Below, in pieces: positions 22,501-38,001 of a stretch of DNA of 64,000 nucleotides. Under the pieces are notes generated by a model. The model was not told the DNA's origin. It saw only the letters and a list, made by a program, of their open reading frames with translations, and did no database searches. Position numbers and translations under genes: made by a program. The DNA comes from Mesostigma viride (Eukaryota > Streptophyta > Mesostigmatophyceae > Mesostigmatales > Mesostigmataceae). The stretch's first letter is position 1. The number at the start of each line of letters is the position of its first letter. Location of the stretch: the NCBI GenBank assembly GCA_009746045.1, contig RPFO01000002.1, positions 2,572,506-2,636,505 of the forward strand. The letters run 5' to 3'.

Positions 22501-22629
22501 ACATGTTGGGACAATAACCTACATGCTTTGGACTTACGAGAGGCCCTAAATAACAAAGTTTGAAAAATCTCAATTTGTAGTAGTGTTCTAGTACAAATCC
22601 AGACGAGCTTAGGGTGGAGGAGTCACAAT

Positions 22630-23075
22630 TGAGAGAGCAGATCCTGTCGTCCCCAGGAAGTCATTTGCTGAGATTCTTAAGGCCTTCTTGCACAAGGCAC
22701 ACAGCACTAAAGCAGTTGTGGCAACAGGTACAGCACAGGTAAATGCTGTAGGGGATGCAGGTCAAGATCCTAGTATTTTGGCTGTAGACACCCAAGCACA
22801 GGTGAGTATCATCAGTGCAGCAGCTGTATCTGGTCTGAAAATGAAGGCCTCACCATGGGCTAGAGTGTCAGATTTTTCAGGCAAAACAAAAATGCAGGTC
22901 AAAGGTCAGGTGAGCATTCAAATCTTGGGTATGCCCACTCCATTTCAGGTGGTAGAGGGTTACTCAGGGAATGCCCTGTTAGGGGAACCTTTTGTATCTT
23001 ACCTTGGTGTTGTCATCTCAGCTGGGAGGTTGAGTGTGCATGGCAGGGGTAGGAAAGGTACCTCTAGATCATTTT
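22630..23075 (+). pseudogene. Copia 1 aspartic protease, DTQ active site
   Basis: The frame has ILAVDTQAQVSIIS, SDFSGKTKMQVKGQVSIQI and ALLGEPFVSYLGVVI, in the order of a retropepsin: flap region and the second hydrophobic-Gly motif included. The catalytic triad is DTQ where DTG or DSG is normal. Copia 2 has DTN at the same place. It lies after the integrase. Confidence 0.68.
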
Positions 23076-23099
23076 AAAATCCCTTTGAGCCAGATTAGC

Positions 23100-24843
23100 A
23101 CTGGGTTGGATGCTGCTATCCATGCAGTTAAGCCCAAGTACCTCCCAGGTCAGGAACCATGTGTGGAGGACCTCATACACTCTCAAAAGCTACACCCTTC
23201 AGCGTTTGGGCTTGGTAGATGGGATGTGGCATCCATGTCTCCCCTGTCCTATGATGATATTGTACGGGACTGCCAGACGCAGATTGGGTTTCTTAAGTGG
23301 CTGGAGGCTATTACCAAAGCCAGGGAGGAGTGGGTCGTTCCAGATGCACGTAGTCCCACTCACACACGTACCACCTGTGACTCCTCTTGATGCTACTGAT
23401 GCCAGCTGGAGCCAAGAAGCTAAGGTTAAAGTTTGTGTGCAAGCATAAACCTCAGGCTGATGGGGGACCACCCATTTTCCATGCTAGGCCATGTGTCACT
23501 GAGTTCAGGGGCTCTACCGAGCTGACAGAGGCTGAGCTTTATACTCCTGGTATTCAGCAGCAAACGTCTCTTAAGGTGTTGCTTTCCTTGTTTTTGCATC
23601 AGCTTAACACAGGGAAGGATTATGTGTGTAAAGCCACAGATATCAAAAGAGCCTTTCTACAGGGTGAACCTGCCATGCATAGCACAGCAGGTCTGGAGAG
23701 GTCAGGTATACGTGGTGAACACTCCTAAGGTGTGGCACAGGGATATTGTACAACCCTTGTTGAGTCCAAACCTGGGGGTGGAAGGGTTGCAGTCAGCTCC
23801 AAAAAATTTTAGGCTGTCTGCACAGGAGGTATTCATGAAGCTTGGGGCCACCTATGATGACAATGACCCTTTCTTGTTTGTCATCCCAGACCCTGATGGA
23901 ATGATGATGTTTGTCTGGCATGGGGATGATCAGTTAATCTCAGGTCCTAGTAGAGCTGCAGTGGATGCTTTCATAGCTCAGGTGTCTGCTAGCTTTGAGA
24001 TTGGCAAGCAGCTAGAGCTGGGCAAGGAGCCAGTCAAGTTCTGCGGCATGATGCTTGAGTTGCTGCAGCAGCAGGGCAGCTGGGTCTGTTCCATGCAGGC
24101 CTCTGCTGAATACATTAAGTCTTGTCTGGATGTCCTGCCTGTCAACATCACCCCTGACTTGTGCCCTACCATTAGAGGCAAGCTTGGTTGGCTACGTGCT
24201 ACATGTGCACCCCACCTGGCTTTTGTGAGCAGGGTAGATGATGAGGTACTACAGGAGGTAGGAGCACGGGCAATCAAGCAGTTATTGCATGATGGTCCAC
24301 CTTTGATGCTTCACTCACTGGATCTGTTTACTCCCATTCACATCACGTGTGTGATGGATAGTTCAATGGAGTCCAGGGTAGTTACCAAGGTTCAAGCCAG
24401 AGAGGCTGCAGGATTGTTTTTCCTGCATAACAAGGGTGGGAAGAAGTCACTAGTCTCCTGGTTCAGTAGATTGCACAAGAGGAAGGCTGTGAGTAGCAAT
24501 GTAGCTGAATGCAGGGCTGTGGTATCTTCTGTCTTGCATGCAAGGTATCTCAATCACTTGCTGGTCTGCATGGCTTCAACACCAGGCTGGTAGCTCTGCA
24601 GGAGTGAAAGCACATTTGCTGACTGACTCTCAATCTATCATTTCTTTCCTTGCCAATCCTTTGGCTGTTCACTCGGACCTGGATTGGATTGTGCTAAAAC
24701 AGGAATGCAAGTACCTGGAGTCTAAAGCCCACGTCAGGGACAAAGACAACGCTGCCGACGCACTGACCAAGGTGCCACAGGCAGCAGGACCACAGTACCA
24801 GGTCTTGTATGGGTTGATGAACCCTGGTCACAGTCTGAAGTGA
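23100..24843 (+). pseudogene. Copia 1 reverse transcriptase and RNase H
   Basis: RVT_2 motifs: KLRLKFVCKHK, ELYTPGIQQQTSLKVLLSLF, CKATDIKRAFLQGEP, and the catalytic loop FVWHGDDQLISG (HGDD instead of the usual YVDD). RNase H follows with ITCVMDSS, KSLVSWFSRLHKRKAVSSNVAEC and LLTDSQSI, ending at 24843 after DALTKVP, the normal Copia C-terminal region. Frame changes occur near 23390, 23640 and 24590. Confidence 0.8.
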
Positions 24844-25131
24844 CTGGCACATTGTACATGTTAGCCCATGACCCCCTACCTATAATACTGCAGCTGAAAG
24901 GCTGCAGTGGCAGCTGGGTAGTTTTCTGACAGTGAGAAGCACTGGTCTAGAAAGTTGGGACATATGATGAATGTGTTATTTATTGAATAAATTTTTTGGG
25001 ACACCTGTTTGGATGACCATGACATGCTGGGGCCTTGAGCACCCATCTCACTCAGTTAAGAAACCATGCTTGAGACATGGGGCCTTTTTAATGCATCTCT
25101 TGTACATGTGTGAGGTGACCTTGGGGTCCTA
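24844..25131. other. 3' flank of Copia 1, LTR not defined
   Basis: No gene. This stretch and the sequence after 32528 probably formed the 3' end of Copia 1 before the CACTA-ended element inserted at 25130. I could not find a second LTR copy to delimit it. Confidence 0.35.
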
Positions 25132-26279
25132 CACTAGGAGCCGGGTGTTGACAAAGTGTGACAATGCTTGACATGTCAGGTTGATAAAGTGTGACAAAGT
25201 GTGACAAAGTGTGACATGTGGTGTGACAAAGTGTGACAAAAGCTATACAAATGTTGACAAAACCATGACATATCAGGTCGATTTTACAAGACAATTCTTG
25301 ACAAATTATCAAGGTGAAAGTGTCAAAAAATGTCACACATTGTCAACGTCACGCATTGTCAACATGAGAGTGAGATTTTATCACATTTTATCACACCACA
25401 ATTAGTGACATTTGTGCACATTTATCACAACACAAACGTTGATATATCACAGACAATCCTGAAAATTTATCAGGACTATAAAACAGACAAAAAGTGACAA
25501 AAAGTGACAAAAAGTGACAAAAAGTGACAAAAACCAGTGAAATTTTTCTTTTTATTACAAAATAAGCATTACTTAATGCTGACAGCAACAACGATTGTCT
25601 CGTAGGCAAAGTTCGGACGGCAGCCCATTGCGTTGCGTGCAGCCCGTTGTGAGCATGACTTCCACGGAAAGCTCTAAATGCTTGCAAAGAATTTGCAGGC
25701 AGCCGCCCGTTGGGTATATTGTGTGCAGCCGTCATTTGCGGATGTCATTTTGATTAAAAGCTCTCGACTCTCCTGTAAAACACAGAAAAAAGATGCAGAG
25801 GTGGAAATAACATCAATGTATACATGGTTGTTGTCAGTTGTGCAACATTAAAGAGGCAGATTACGTTAAAAAACCTGTACAAAAACTTCCCTCTCTTGCT
25901 GCAAATGCAAAGAAGAAAGCACTGATCTATTTGGAACAAAAAAGGTAGCTGCAGGCAAACATACACTGCGCAAAGAAAACACCTCATCACACAGATTCAA
26001 AGACAAACCTGAGCAACCCGTGCATGGACCCTAGACGAGTCCGCCGGCTACGTCGATGACGACGATGGTGAGGATGCATATGGCACCAGAACAGCCGAGA
26101 CTTCCTGCAGAAGAAAAACAAAAATTATGAATGTTTATTCGTAGTCAATAACAAATTTATTACGGTATCCATTGTGTACGAAATTTGGAGCATATGTTAT
26201 GTTAATCGATTAGCTGCGCAAGCACACTTCCTTAAGAGGGCATAACGATTGCAAGGTGCTTAAAACCCACCACAAGGAA

Positions 26280-28175
26280 TTATAAAGCTGCCCCACCTGC
26301 CCCCCATGACAAGGAAAAACTAACCCATTTGCCTACCCCCATGACGCGGAATAATCTCCCCCCCATACCTGTCCCCCATGACAAGGAACAAGCCCCCCTG
26401 CCTGCCCCCCATGACAAGGATTAAACCCCCCTGCCTGCCCCCCATGACAACGATTAACGCCCCCCGCCTGGCCCCCAATACAAGGAATAATTACGCCCCC
26501 TACCTGCCCCGGGCATGACAAGGAATCATTGACCCCCCCTGCCTGCCCCCCACGACAAGGAACAACTAACCCCCGCTACCTGCCCCCCACGACAAGGAAT
26601 CATTGCCCCCCCCTGTCTGCCCCCCGTGACAAGGAATAATTAACACTCCCTGCCTGCCCCCCACGACAAGAATCATCCCCTCCCCTGCCTGCCCCCCACG
26701 ACAAGAATCATCCCCCCCCTGCCTGCCCCACATAACAAGGAACACTTGACGCCCCCTACATGCCCCCCACGACAAGGAATCATTGCCCCCCCCTGCATGT
26801 CCCCCATGACAAGGATCAACTACCCCCCCTGCCTGCCCCTAATTACAAGGAAAAATTACCCACGCAGCCTGCCCCCCATGTGACAAGGATTAGCCCCCTC
26901 TGCCTGAACCCCCATGACAAGGGATAATTACCCCCCCCCCGCCTGCCCCCCATGACAAGGAGTTACCCCCCCCCTGCCTGCCCCCCATGACAATGAATCA
27001 TTACCCCCCCTGCCTGCACCACATTACAAGGAATAATTAAGCCCCGGCCCCTGCCTGCCCCCCATGAAAAGGCAATCAACCCCCCCTGCCTGCCCCCCAT
27101 GACAAGGAGTAACCCCCACCCCTGCCTGCCCCCCATGAAAAGGCAATCAACCCTCCCTGTCCGCAACAAGACAAATGTAAAAGAAAAACAAAAATGATGA
27201 ATGTTTGAAAGTAGTCGCCAACAGAAATATAACGCGGTCCATTGCTACAAGATTTAGAGCATATGCTCTGTTAATCATGTAGCTACAAAATCGCCATTTC
27301 GTAAGGGAGGACAACTGACTGTGAGGTGCTTTCAATCCCATGACAAGAAATTTTTAAGCTTTTCTGCATGCCCCCATGACAAGGAATAATTAACCTGTCC
27401 TGCCTGCCCCCATGGCAAGGAAAAATTATTACCCCCGCCTTCTCCCACCCCACGACAGGAAATCATTTACCTCCCCTGCCTTCCCCTCATGACAAGGAAT
27501 AAGAAACCCGTCCTGCCTGCCCCCCATGGACACAAGGAATCGTTAACCCCCCCTGCCTTCCCCCACCCCATGACAGGGAATCATTAACCCCCCCTGCCTT
27601 CGCCCACCCCACTACAGGGTATCATGAGCCCCCCCTGCCGTCCCCTCATGACAAGAACAATTAACCCGTCCTGCCTGCCCCCCATGACAAGGAATAAATG
27701 TATATGCAATGCGCCTGCCCCCCATGACAAGGAATAAGTAACCCGTCCTGCCTGCCTCCCATGACAAGGAGTGATTAACCCGTTCTGCCTGTCACCATAA
27801 AAAGGAATAATTCACCCGCCCTGCCTGCCCCCAAGACAAGGAATTACTAACCCGTCCCGCCTGCCCCCATGACAAGGAATAATTAACAGGTCCAGCCTGC
27901 CCCCCATGACACGGAATAATTGACCCGTCCTGCCTGCCCCCATGACAAGGAATAAGTGACCCGTCCTGCCTGCCCCCATGACAAGGAATTATTAACCCGT
28001 CCTGCCTGCCCCTAATGACAAGGAATAATTAACCCGCCCTGCCTGCCCCCATGAAAAGGAACAATTAACCCGTCCTGCCTGCCCCCCATGACAAGGAATA
28101 ATTAACTTGTCCTGCCTGCCCCCATGACAAGGAATAAGTAACCCGTCCTGTATGCCCCCATGACAAGGAATAATC
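26280..28175. repeat. C-rich minisatellite, ~36-bp unit, two blocks
   Basis: The unit is close to 'cctgcctgccccccatgaca' plus 'aggaataattaaccc', repeated with many substitutions at 26280-27145 and 27355-28175. The 200 bp between the blocks has phrases also found upstream of block one ('agaaaaacaaaaatgatgaatgttt'-like text at 26110 and 27180), so block and leader were duplicated together. Confidence 0.9.
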
Positions 28176-31596
<3,421 letters not shown>

Positions 31597-32526
31597 CGCT
31601 ATCTCACTTTCTCGGTCCTAAAATCAAGCCATTACTCACAAACAGCCACGCGACTGCTGTGCTCTCACGACGTCTCATTACACACAGCTGATTTCGGGTA
31701 TTCATCTCACTTAAGATCTTTGTGTGTTCCCTTTGCTGCTTTGCCGGATAACGCATGTATCCCTTGCATGCAGGCGATCTACCTAACACAACCATGGCGG
31801 ACACATTGGCCAGCATGGCGGGGAGGGCACCTGCGGACACAGATTTTGTAGGCTCTGAGCCCTCGTCACATCGCTGTAGCACTGGACATTGTCATGCGAT
31901 AAATTTCTAGAGAGTCCATTTTTTTCAGCAATGATCGCTGGGACAGCCCTATGACGGATGTTATACTGCATTTGTGAGATGCTTGCGGTTGTACATCTTG
32001 CACGCCACCCTCGGACTGTGATTGAGTGCACTCTTCATTCATGTGTTTTGTCAGTAAAGTTTGTCATGCTAATGTAATGCAGAAAACCGCAATTCAGGCA
32101 GCAAGGCAGCAGCCATATTGATTTTAATGAAGTAAGTTTACCTGTGCGTGGTGTTGATTTGTCAGTTTGCTATGCCTTTGTTTATCGTGTTGACATTTTG
32201 TCATGTTGACATTTGTTGACATTTTTCTTGCGTTTGGCCTGCGTTTGTAAACGTCTTGACATTTGTTGACAAATCACCTTGGCTTGTCAGTGTTTTGACA
32301 TTTGTTGACATCAACATAAAGTTGACATGTCAACGATTGTCAACGTTTTGTCAACATTGTCAACATTCTGTCAAGTTTTGTCAAGCTGTTGACATTTTTT
32401 TGTCTAGTTTTGTCACACTTTGTCACACTTTGTCAACAATTTGTCAACAAGTTGTCACACTTTGTCAACAAGTTGACAATTGTTGACAAAAATTTGTCAC
32501 ACTTTGTCAACACCCGGCTCCTAGTG

Positions 32527-32919
32527 TAGTAGGTTGTCTGACAGTTTTTCTAAGGCATTGGGAATGGCTGCGTCCATTTGATGGCTATGTGTGTTTCTGT
32601 TGAAACCCAAAGAAAACCTAAAGTGGGAGTTAGTCTAAGTCTCCCGCCTGTAGCCTAAGTGGACACGTGTCAGCACCGCCAGCACCCAATTGGGTACTGG
32701 GACGGTGCTGGACTAGAGCAGTCGTGGCATGGACACGTGGCTATACTCAGTATGTGATGAGCCGGTACCACAGTACCGGGACTGTAGTTGTCATGTTAGG
32801 ACTGACTAGATCAGGTTGTAACTGATAGGCTAGTCCGTCCAGGATCAGTAAGTTAGTGTTAACTTACGCAAAGTCTGGCCAGCCATCGTTGACGGCTGGC
32901 CAGCAGTATATGTGCCATT
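32527..32919. other. Spacer between the CACTA-ended element and Copia 2
   Basis: No gene. It contains GGCTGGCCAG-type short inverted repeats (32876-32904). It could be part of a Copia LTR, but no second copy was found. Confidence 0.3.
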
Positions 32920-33999
32920 CTATCCTAATGCCAAGGTGTCTCGTCGTTCACACACACGCCATTTGGCACTGCCTGAGCATTCTGGCTTCGTGTATCCCAT
33001 AACTTGGGTGATCTTCTCTGGCAAGGCCTTCAAAATGGTCTGCTTATAATCTCCTCCAGCCTGAAGCCTGATACTCCACTCCCCATCCCTCCTGAACAGG
33101 GTAGCCTGCATGATCCACAGAACACTACAGGCTTGTTGGGCTCCTGCCACAGCTCCTTGCCCAGTGAAAACTTGCCACTGCATGATGACAGGAATAAACT
33201 TCTTCAACCACTGGGTCGTGGGGGCTAGCAAATGCAGATCATCTCCATGCAAACTAGCATACACTGGCAGAACCTCCCATTGGGCCAGCAACAAACAGGG
33301 ATCAACTGAAGACATGCACCCTCAAGCCACACTCACTGATCAGAGCTTCCTGCAGCATGAGTCTCCAGATGATAGGGCTTGACCTGAGTCCTTCCAGGCC
33401 CTTCAGAATAACCAGACCAGGAAATGCTGATGCAACTCCAGCTTCCAGATAGCAGGCACCTCAACACAATAAGGCTCATCCTGCTTCCACACCCTCCTGG
33501 CCACTTCTGGATCAGATTTTAAAAATGCCCTCTTGAAGTCCTGGTAGCAGCACTGATGACATAGCTGCTCCCCTGTTCAGCAACCCCACGTATATAGACA
33601 CAGCAAAATTCTCCACGTGTCATGCAGCATCCCTGGCGTGTACAGCTCCTCTCCCAGCAGACTCCCCGTGCCGTGATACTCATTCAGGACAGGTCTGACA
33701 TGGGGCACTGATACCTCATCCACAACCTTCCTCTTCAGCACAAATCTCAAAGCAAGCTTCCTTGATGCTGGGGGACGCCTGTCTGTTGGTGCAGCACATT
33801 CAAACTGCAACCTCTCCTCCTCCAATGCCTTGGAGAAGGCGAGCTTCCAAGCCTCAAACAAAGTAGGCGAGCTCATCTCTTGGACTAGCTGGTCATATGT
33901 CAAAGGAGAGTGTGCAGCAAGGCTCCTGTGAGTTACATGCCAGTGCTGCTGGGGTGCAACACTGTCAGCTGGAATCACCAAACTGGCTGCTGGGGGCAC
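32920..33999 (-). pseudogene. Copia 2 reverse transcriptase
   Basis: KLALRFVLKRK and ELYTPGMLHDTWRILLCLY (33999-33577) correspond to the first RVT_2 motifs. The part at 33315-32920 holds the catalytic loop SLHGDDLHLLAP, again HGDD. The middle of the domain is disrupted and RNase H is missing. Confidence 0.7.
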
Positions 34000-34011
34000 C
34001 TCCGATCCCCT

Positions 34012-34470
34012 TCATCCCATTTTACACCCTTGACCGGCATTGCCCTGCACCTGACTGGAAATGTTGTCCTGAAATTTTCTAGGGGAATCATCCCCCAGCC
34101 ATCTCTTTTCAGTCTGAGCTGAAGCTCTGATAGAAATCCCAGGATTGCCCAGAAAATTCTGACCCAAAATCACAGGGCCATCATGTAGTCTTCCAGCACA
34201 AGGAAGGTACGTCACATCCACTCCCATGACAGGGGCAGGAACCTCTCCCAACACCCTCAGATGCGTCCTACATACCACTGAAGTCAGACACCCAGGGAGA
34301 ACTTGGTTCCTCGACCAGCAGTTCCCCTGTATGCTGAGGTCCCATGACAGAAAAGGTCCCCTGTGCATTGGTATCTACTTCCATGGCAGCTGCCCCAGGT
34401 TCATCCAACTGGACAAACTTGCACTGACAGTCACCTTAGGCTCCTTCTTGGCTCTTTGCAAAGCCTGTAC
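34012..34470 (-). pseudogene. Copia 2 aspartic protease, DTN active site
   Basis: One frame gives AAAMEVDTNAQGTF and SPWVSDFSG. A second frame continues with VMGVDVTYLPCAGRLHDGPVILGQNFL. The parts align in order with the Copia 1 protease (VDTQAQ, SDFSG, ALLGEPF), with Asn in place of the catalytic-loop Gly. Confidence 0.6.
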
Positions 34471-34764
34471 AATATCTGATAGACGCACACCCCTAGGCCT
34501 GGTGTCGGGCCGTTCCGGAGGTGCAGCCTGTCCGCCTGCTTGCCCAACCACCGTATGTGAAGGCCGGTACCCCACCAGAGGCCGGGCCGCCAGGGTCACC
34601 CTGAGGGCTCGATACAGCTGTAGCACCATGATCAGGAAGTTCAACATCACCCCCGCCTTGTACACCAGCGGGCACCTGGAAGAGGTCTCCTTTATATTAC
34701 CTCCCCGGGGACCGACCATGACAGACGGTGCACTGCCTGGGAGCCATCAATGGCAACCCAGCAC

Positions 34765-35774
34765 TTATGGCCAGCAGCTTCTACTCGGGTCACGGTCCAC
34801 CCCATCATGCCAGCTGCCACGTTTCCCTGGAAAGCTTGGCTCCTTCCACACAACAACCTGTTGTCCAACGTTGGGTTCTAGGACACTCCAGCCCTTGTCT
34901 TTCTGCCTCAGCTTGAGGAACTTGGCCTCTAGCTTCTCCTTCCACGCCTGCTCAGCATCAGCTGGCAGCATCCTGGTATTTAGCATGAGAGGATTGATGG
35001 CAATGTCACCAAAGAACATGGGAGTCCTCAGGTTCAGCCTGTCTTCCACAGAACGTAGCCATGCAGATGTCACAATGGCAGATGACGTCCTTGGAATCCT
35101 CTCCACCAGCAGCACAGTCTTGATCTCTTGGATGGCTCTCTCCACCACCCCTTGCTGGCCGTGGCTCTCCCTGGGTGTAATCAGCAACTCTGGAAACTCT
35201 GGCAGGCTGGTTCTCACAGCACTCAAACTGAATGTCACACTGCAGCCGAACTCCAACCCAGGGTACCTGCTCCTTGTCAACTTCAGAGCAGCAATCAACG
35301 TAGGCTTCTCCATGTCAGGCAGGATCTCCAGGGTCTTGTATACTTGGTATATCTGTCCACTGCCACCAGCAGCTTCAAAACCCTGATTCTCTGAATATCC
35401 ACCTGCACATGGCCTGCATGCAAAAAAGGAGACCTGGCATGAGACTGCCTGGGCTTTCTAGCAACTAGCCTGCACCTGCAAGCTTGAGCAACCTGTTGGC
35501 AAATGGAGTACAACTCACTTCCTCCCAGCCGTCTAGCAACTTGCAAAGACTGAGCTGCATGGCCAAACATGGTATGCAAACTTGAGGCAATGTCATACAA
35601 GAGAGAAAATCTTTTACTATCATTATTAGCACTCAAGGTATGTACAGATCCCTTATGTACAGGAGGCACCACTGGGGTCGTGCCTGTCAGACTGTCTCCA
35701 GCCCTATCCTCATCCTGACCATCTTGTGCCAGTCCTGCACGGTCAGAATGCTTCTGAGATCCACCTGGGTCCAC
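34765..35774 (-). pseudogene. Copia 2 integrase
   Basis: The HHCC region (HTMFGHAAQSLQVARRL, CQQVAQACRCR) and HVQVDIQRI are on the upstream frame (35774-35295). The core end RESHGQQGVVERAIQEIKTVL, with the catalytic Glu, and a C-terminal basic domain are on 35313-34765. It is frameshifted near 35300. Confidence 0.75.
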
Positions 35775-36019
35775 AGCACCAGGTCCTCACCTCAGGTTCA
35801 GCACCGCCCTGTGGCGGGCACGTCGGCGAGTAACCACTGCTGCTACAGCTGGCATACTCTCTGTGGTAACCAAGCTTGCCCCATGGTGTCCAATTAATGG
35901 CCGGGCTCTATATCACAAGAGTATGGGGCTGCCCCTCACTGCCGTCACTAGCAGCTACATTACACACCCCTGGGGGCACCCTCCAGGGTTCAGGGATGTG
36001 TGCAGGATCCAGTCAATGA

Positions 36020-36925
36020 TCAACAGCCTTGCCCTTGCCCTTGTCCTGGGATGGACCAGCCAGCATTCTCCTTGCTGCCACCCTGGGCTGGCTTGCTCTG
36101 ACCTTCCTGCCTCAGGTACGAGGGACACTCATTCCTGAAGTGACCCTTCCCTTGGCAGAAATAACATTCCACTTGACTGATGTCCCGTGAGGTCCCACTG
36201 CTGGGCCCAGCCTTGGGAGGACCACCAACCCTCTTGAAGTCAAAGTGGGACTGTAAAGGTCCCGTCTTCGGAGGTGTCCCCCGTCCATGCAGCCATTCTT
36301 CCACGCCCCCTCCTGGACCTTCCTCGACCCCTGAACGAGGCCTCAGGCCCCCTTGAGGACGCTGGACCCCCGTGGCCCGATCCCCTCATGGACTTCACTG
36401 CAGGCTCAGCCATGCCTCCTCGTCCCCTTGACGTGGGCGCTTCCCGCCTACAAACTTGCCACTGAAGCACTCGTACAACTGGTCCGTCATCATTGGCAGC
36501 CCATCCATGGACTTGGCGCATGTGTATATATAGACACGTTGTCCATCGTGATTGGATCCAGCTGCAGCGACTTGAGAAAGTCGCCCATGGCCATGCATTC
36601 TGTCCGCACAGAAGAGCCCCTTAGCCATGGCGTCCTCGCGCAGCTTACAGAAGTCTTCAAACGCATGGACCACCAACTGCCCCTTGTTAGGCTTGTAGTC
36701 CAGGTACTCCTGCTTCAAATGAGAACCATCTATGGTCCTCTTGTCGCTTAAGAACACCCTGAGGCGCGCCATGAACGCGACCCAGGTATCCCCGGCTGAA
36801 TGACGCTCTCGGACGAACTTAAATAGCCGCCTTGCCGACTGCCGTATGTAGGCACTTGACGCTAGAATGCGAAGCTTGTCTCCCGTGTAGATATTATCCG
36901 TGTACAGGTTCATATCCTCCAGCAT
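36020..36925 (-). pseudogene. Copia 2 gag with CCHC knuckle
   Basis: A helical gag-like region (RILASSAYIRQSARRLFKFV...AFMARLRVFLSD) at 36925-36395 is followed, after frame changes through an Arg/Gly-rich linker, by CYFCQGKGHFRNEC at 36304-36020, a perfect C-x2-C-x4-H-x4-C knuckle. Confidence 0.75.
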
Positions 36926-37311
36926 TCTCTCAGCGTCTCTGGGCTGCCAATTGTCTTTGATTGACTGAAATTGGCTTATTAGTACAGCATAGCCCTCGGC
37001 TACCGTCAGCCGTCAGTAGGTGCAGCTTGGGCCGCTGCTGGCGCGTTCTGAGCGCCCTGAGACCCCTGGCTCTGATCATTATCTAGCTAGACCAGGCTGA
37101 TCCCCTAGTGCAGGCCCTCCTACTCGTCCACCGCGTCCATCCATATCAGCGCCGCGCCGTTGCTCGAAGCCGACCCCACGTCCACGTTGGTCTGATGCTC
37201 CCTCACTCACGTGGGCCTGGTTTAGGTCCATTACAGGCTAGCCAACTGGCCAGGCAGTAATTAAAGCAATATACACTGCTGAACCAAAAAGAAGATGACA
37301 AGTGTTACCCA

Positions 37312-38001
37312 CTAGTCAAGCCCACCACTGTCACCCGCTGGCGCCACCCGGTTCTCCTTGTCACTGTCGCTGTCGCTGCCGCTGCTGTCACTGTCACTGA
37401 TGAACTCTGGCACCCTGCTGCCACCAGCCGCGTCGTCAGCCCGCTGTCGGCTCGCAATGACAGCGTCGTCACCGTTGGCGTGGTAAACAGGCGACAGCCC
37501 GTCGTTGCCGCCCCGCGGGTTATACCTTGGCACCTCGCGATCGCCAAGCTCCTCGTCGCTTAAATCCTCGACCCCCACAGCACCTGCTTCGAGGTCGCTA
37601 TCGTAACCACGAGAGGCGGACGTCTCCCACTGCGTTAATTACACGCACTACTGAGAGGTTGGGGTGACTCCTGAAGCGGCACTCTCCGCCACTCCGGATT
37701 TCTGTCGACAATCCTGCCGACTCGCGTCGCACGCTGATTTCCAGCGATGGCTTCTTCATTCAGCCGACTCGATCTCTGCTACCCGCCTGTAGCGCTCCAC
37801 CACTCGTCGCTCCCGTCGAACTGGTCCCGCAGCAATGCCCCCGTCACCCACTGCGCCTGCAAACGCACGTTGTGCGCTCAAACCTGCCGCTGCCTGCGCG
37901 AGCTCTCGACGCACCGCACCAGCTGGCCCCGCAGCTTCTCCTCGCCTGGCCACCAACTCCTCGCGCACCCGGTTGACCAACGCTGTGATTACGGACTGCA
38001 T
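37312..38001 (-). pseudogene. Probable N-terminal part of Copia 2 gag
   Basis: Two open pieces: an Arg/Ala/Glu-rich helix (38001-37756) and an Asp/Ser-rich acidic stretch with SDSDSSGSDSDSDKE (37578-37312). They have no recognisable domain, and assignment rests on position and strand only. Confidence 0.3.

Larger units (their letters stand above)
15393..22614. mobile_element. Element 2: relative of Element 1, degenerate
   Basis: 7,222 bp with perfect 32-bp terminal inverted repeats (15393-15424, 22583-22614) beginning CCCTAAGCTCG and flanked by a TGG duplication. It shares with Element 1 the CCCTA start, the GTACT at offset 20 from the end, the 3-bp duplication, a minus-strand gene starting with a membrane helix and CxCx3C, a perfect palindrome upstream of that gene, ~178-bp tandem monomers, and a plus-strand coiled-coil gene remnant. 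The transposase core is missing, so it is non-autonomous. It interrupts Copia 1 between integrase and protease. Confidence 0.83.
13399..24843 (+). mobile_element. Copia-like retrotransposon 1, order GAG-IN-PR-RT-RH, split by Element 2
   Basis: Recognisable parts in order: gag (13402-13760), CCHC zinc knuckle (13843-13884), integrase (14220-15060), then Element 2 (15393-22614), then an aspartic-protease domain (22700-23040), reverse transcriptase (23100-24300) and RNase H (24330-24843). The protease therefore lies after the integrase, unlike the usual Copia order GAG-PR-IN-RT-RH. Several stops and frameshifts show it is dead. No 5' LTR is present because the hAT end abuts gag. The 3' LTR could not be defined. 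Confidence 0.75.
32920..38001 (-). mobile_element. Copia-like retrotransposon 2, minus strand, order GAG-IN-PR-RT
   Basis: Reading leftwards: N-terminal acidic/basic region (38001-37312), gag (36925-36395), CCHC knuckle (36304-36020), integrase (35774-34765), protease (about 34470-34012) and reverse transcriptase (33999-32920). The order and the motifs match Copia 1, so both belong to one family with the integrase ahead of the protease. It is broken into many frames and lacks RNase H. Confidence 0.72.

Noticed and set aside
26280-28175. A CRISPR-like array because of the ~36-bp period
   Set aside because: Units are tandem with no unique spacers, they drift in sequence, and the context is a eukaryotic transposon.
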